Assembly (NCBI RefSeq): GCF_025949695.1
Contig: NZ_JAPDFL010000001.1
Location: 4,219,501-4,283,500, forward strand
DNA from: Pararhodobacter zhoushanensis
Lineage (GTDB): Bacteria; Pseudomonadota; Alphaproteobacteria; Rhodobacterales; Rhodobacteraceae
Reading direction: 5' to 3'
DNA length: 64,000 nucleotides
The notes beneath the pieces are model-generated. The model was not told the DNA's origin. It did not search any database and worked only from the letters and a program-made list of their open reading frames with translations. The translations under genes were made by a program, and so were the position numbers. Of this stretch, positions 63,154 through 64,000 are shown piece after piece. Each line of letters starts with the position of its first letter. Position 1 is the stretch's first letter.

Positions 63154-64000
63154 ATGGATTTCAAACATACCGAAGAGCGCGTGATGCTCGCCGATTCGCT
63201 GCGCCGCACGCTGACGCGCGGGGCTGACTGGGCAGCACTGGCAGATCTGGGCGTGCTGGGCGCGTTGTTCACCGAGGACGAGGGCGGCTTTGGCGGCAAC
63301 GGCTTCGACATCGCCGTGGTGTTCGAGGAACTGGGCCGTGCAGGGGCCAACGCCCCGGTGATCGAGGCGGGTCTGGCAGGCGGCTTGCTGGCCGATTGCG
63401 GCCAGGCTGAGCGGGTCGAGGCGGTGATCAGCGGCGCGCTGAAACCGGCACTGGCCTATGCCGAGCCGGGGCTGCGCTATGACACCGGGCCGATCACCAC
63501 CAGCATGGACGGCGGCACGATCAGCGGGCGCAAAAGCTTTGTCACCAACGCCGAAGGGTGCGACCTGCTCTTGGTCACCGCGCTGGACGAGGCAAAACCG
63601 TGCCTCTTCGCCGTCGATCCCGCCGATCCGGGCGTGACCCTGCACACCACACCCGCCCTGATGGGCGGCTCGATCAGCGAAATCACCTTCGACCGCGCGA
63701 AGGCCGAGAAACTGGGCAGCGCCGACACGCTCGACGCCCGCATCGCCGCCGCCACGCTGGCGGTCTGCGCCGAGGCTCTGGGCGCGATGGAAACCGCCAA
63801 GGCGATGACGCTGGACTACCTGCGCACCCGCACGCAGTTCGGCCGCCCGATCGGCAGCTTTCAGGCGCTGCAACACCGCATGGCCGATGTCGCGATCGAG
63901 ATCGAGATGGCGCGCTCGGCGGTGATCAACCTCGCCGGTCATTTGCACGACAATGGTCCCACCCGCGACCGCCATGTCAGCGCCACCAAGAACCTGGTGG
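63154..64000 (+). CDS. Acyl-CoA dehydrogenase, PimD-like (small subunit), cut by window end
   Basis: Starts at ATG 63154, 11 bases after the previous stop, and runs off the window (about 282 residues seen of an expected 370-390). N-terminal domain LADSLRRTLTRGADWAALADLGV, middle domain with SFVTNAEGCDLLLV, and the helical domain RTRTQFGRPIGSFQALQHRMAD, typical of acyl-CoA dehydrogenases. The weak FAD/substrate segment compared with normal enzymes fits a small, partner-dependent subunit such as PimD. More operon genes may follow outside the window. Confidence 0.88.
   Translation, partial: MDFKHTEERVMLADSLRRTLTRGADWAALADLGVLGALFTEDEGGFGGNGFDIAVVFEELGRAGANAPVIEAGLAGGLLADCGQAERVEAVISGALKPALAYAEPGLRYDTGPITTSMDGGTISGRKSFVTNAEGCDLLLVTALDEAKPCLFAVDPADPGVTLHTTPALMGGSISEITFDRAKAEKLGSADTLDARIAAATLAVCAEALGAMETAKAMTLDYLRTRTQFGRPIGSFQALQHRMADVAIEIEMARSAVINLAGHLHDNGPTRDRHVSATKNLV

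Noticed and set aside
1..64000. CRISPR arrays, insertion sequences, prophage or integration site at tRNA-Val
   Set aside because: No regularly spaced repeats with unique spacers, no transposase or integrase genes, and no repeat of the tRNA 3' end seen nearby.

Overview
The window is a GC-rich (roughly two-thirds G+C) chromosomal segment from an alphaproteobacterium of the order Rhodobacterales (Rhodobacter/Roseobacter-type). The evidence is family-level: a methylsuccinyl-CoA dehydrogenase of the ethylmalonyl-CoA pathway, the pckA / chvI-chvG-hprK-rapZ-EIIA-HPr arrangement, a TTTGCAAA short-chain acyl-CoA regulator motif in front of prpE, several protein families largely confined to Rhodobacterales, and GC-rich intergenic palindromes. 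I cannot name the genus. There is no CRISPR array, insertion sequence, prophage or rRNA; one tRNA (Val, anticodon TAC) is present.

Layout. 0.1-4.4 kb: a secreted glycine-repeat protein, a gene-poor stretch, and a coupled minus-strand operon (two hotdog thioesterases, MATE exporter, unknown protein). 4.5-14.2 kb: a fatty-acid beta-oxidation locus headed by two tandem MerR regulators with palindromic operators, followed by a long acyl-CoA dehydrogenase, a GFA-type zinc protein, a ribbon-helix-helix-like 71-residue protein, an LCAD-like dehydrogenase, a GST, a thiolase, a cupin and a FadB-type fusion, ending in a strong terminator. 14.3-20 kb: Hint-domain protein, DmdB/AlkK-type acyl-CoA synthetase, a doubly frame-broken membrane protein gene, a beta-lactamase-fold hydrolase and a SPOR protein. 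20-24.6 kb: nucleoside salvage operon cdd-deoA-deoB-add-upp with overlapping genes. 24.9-30.4 kb: maeB, an outer-membrane barrel protein, prpE. 30.5-34 kb: an HPt protein with a sigma-54 response regulator, an SDR, a small HIG1-like membrane protein and a cobalamin adenosyltransferase. 34.1-37.6 kb: etfB-etfA, a DUF6473-like protein and hbd. 37.7-44.2 kb: the PTS-Ntr / HprK / ChvGI / pckA block. 44-54.6 kb: TauE exporter, mcd, epimerase, MFS, nadK, glyA, DUF817, hydrolase and small envelope proteins. 54.7-57.7 kb: tRNA-Val, two fasciclin proteins and an ECF sigma / anti-sigma pair. 57.8-64 kb: an IclR-controlled operon resembling the pim (dicarboxylic acid) operon, cut by the window edge.

The unifying theme is acyl-CoA and C3/C4 metabolism. 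Five acyl-CoA dehydrogenases lie here together with the electron-transfer flavoprotein that should accept their electrons; two hydratase/dehydrogenase fusions, two thiolases, hbd, acyl- and propionyl-CoA synthetases, mcd, the malic enzyme and PEP carboxykinase connect fatty and dicarboxylic acids, propionate and acetyl-CoA to central metabolism.

Three observations deserve most attention. (1) Six frame breaks in five conserved genes (cdd, prpE, etfA, the EIIA gene and the gene at 16.9 kb): four are one-base losses in C/G homopolymers, and two are the same edit, GATTC read as GATCTC. This looks more like a systematic sequencing artefact than gene decay. (2) A composite palindromic repeat occurs three times (9.3, 37.6 and 49.8 kb) with covarying stems. 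(3) Both fasciclin genes carry an identically spaced GAAAC-N17-CGTT promoter next to an ECF sigma/anti-sigma operon, which suggests a small regulon.
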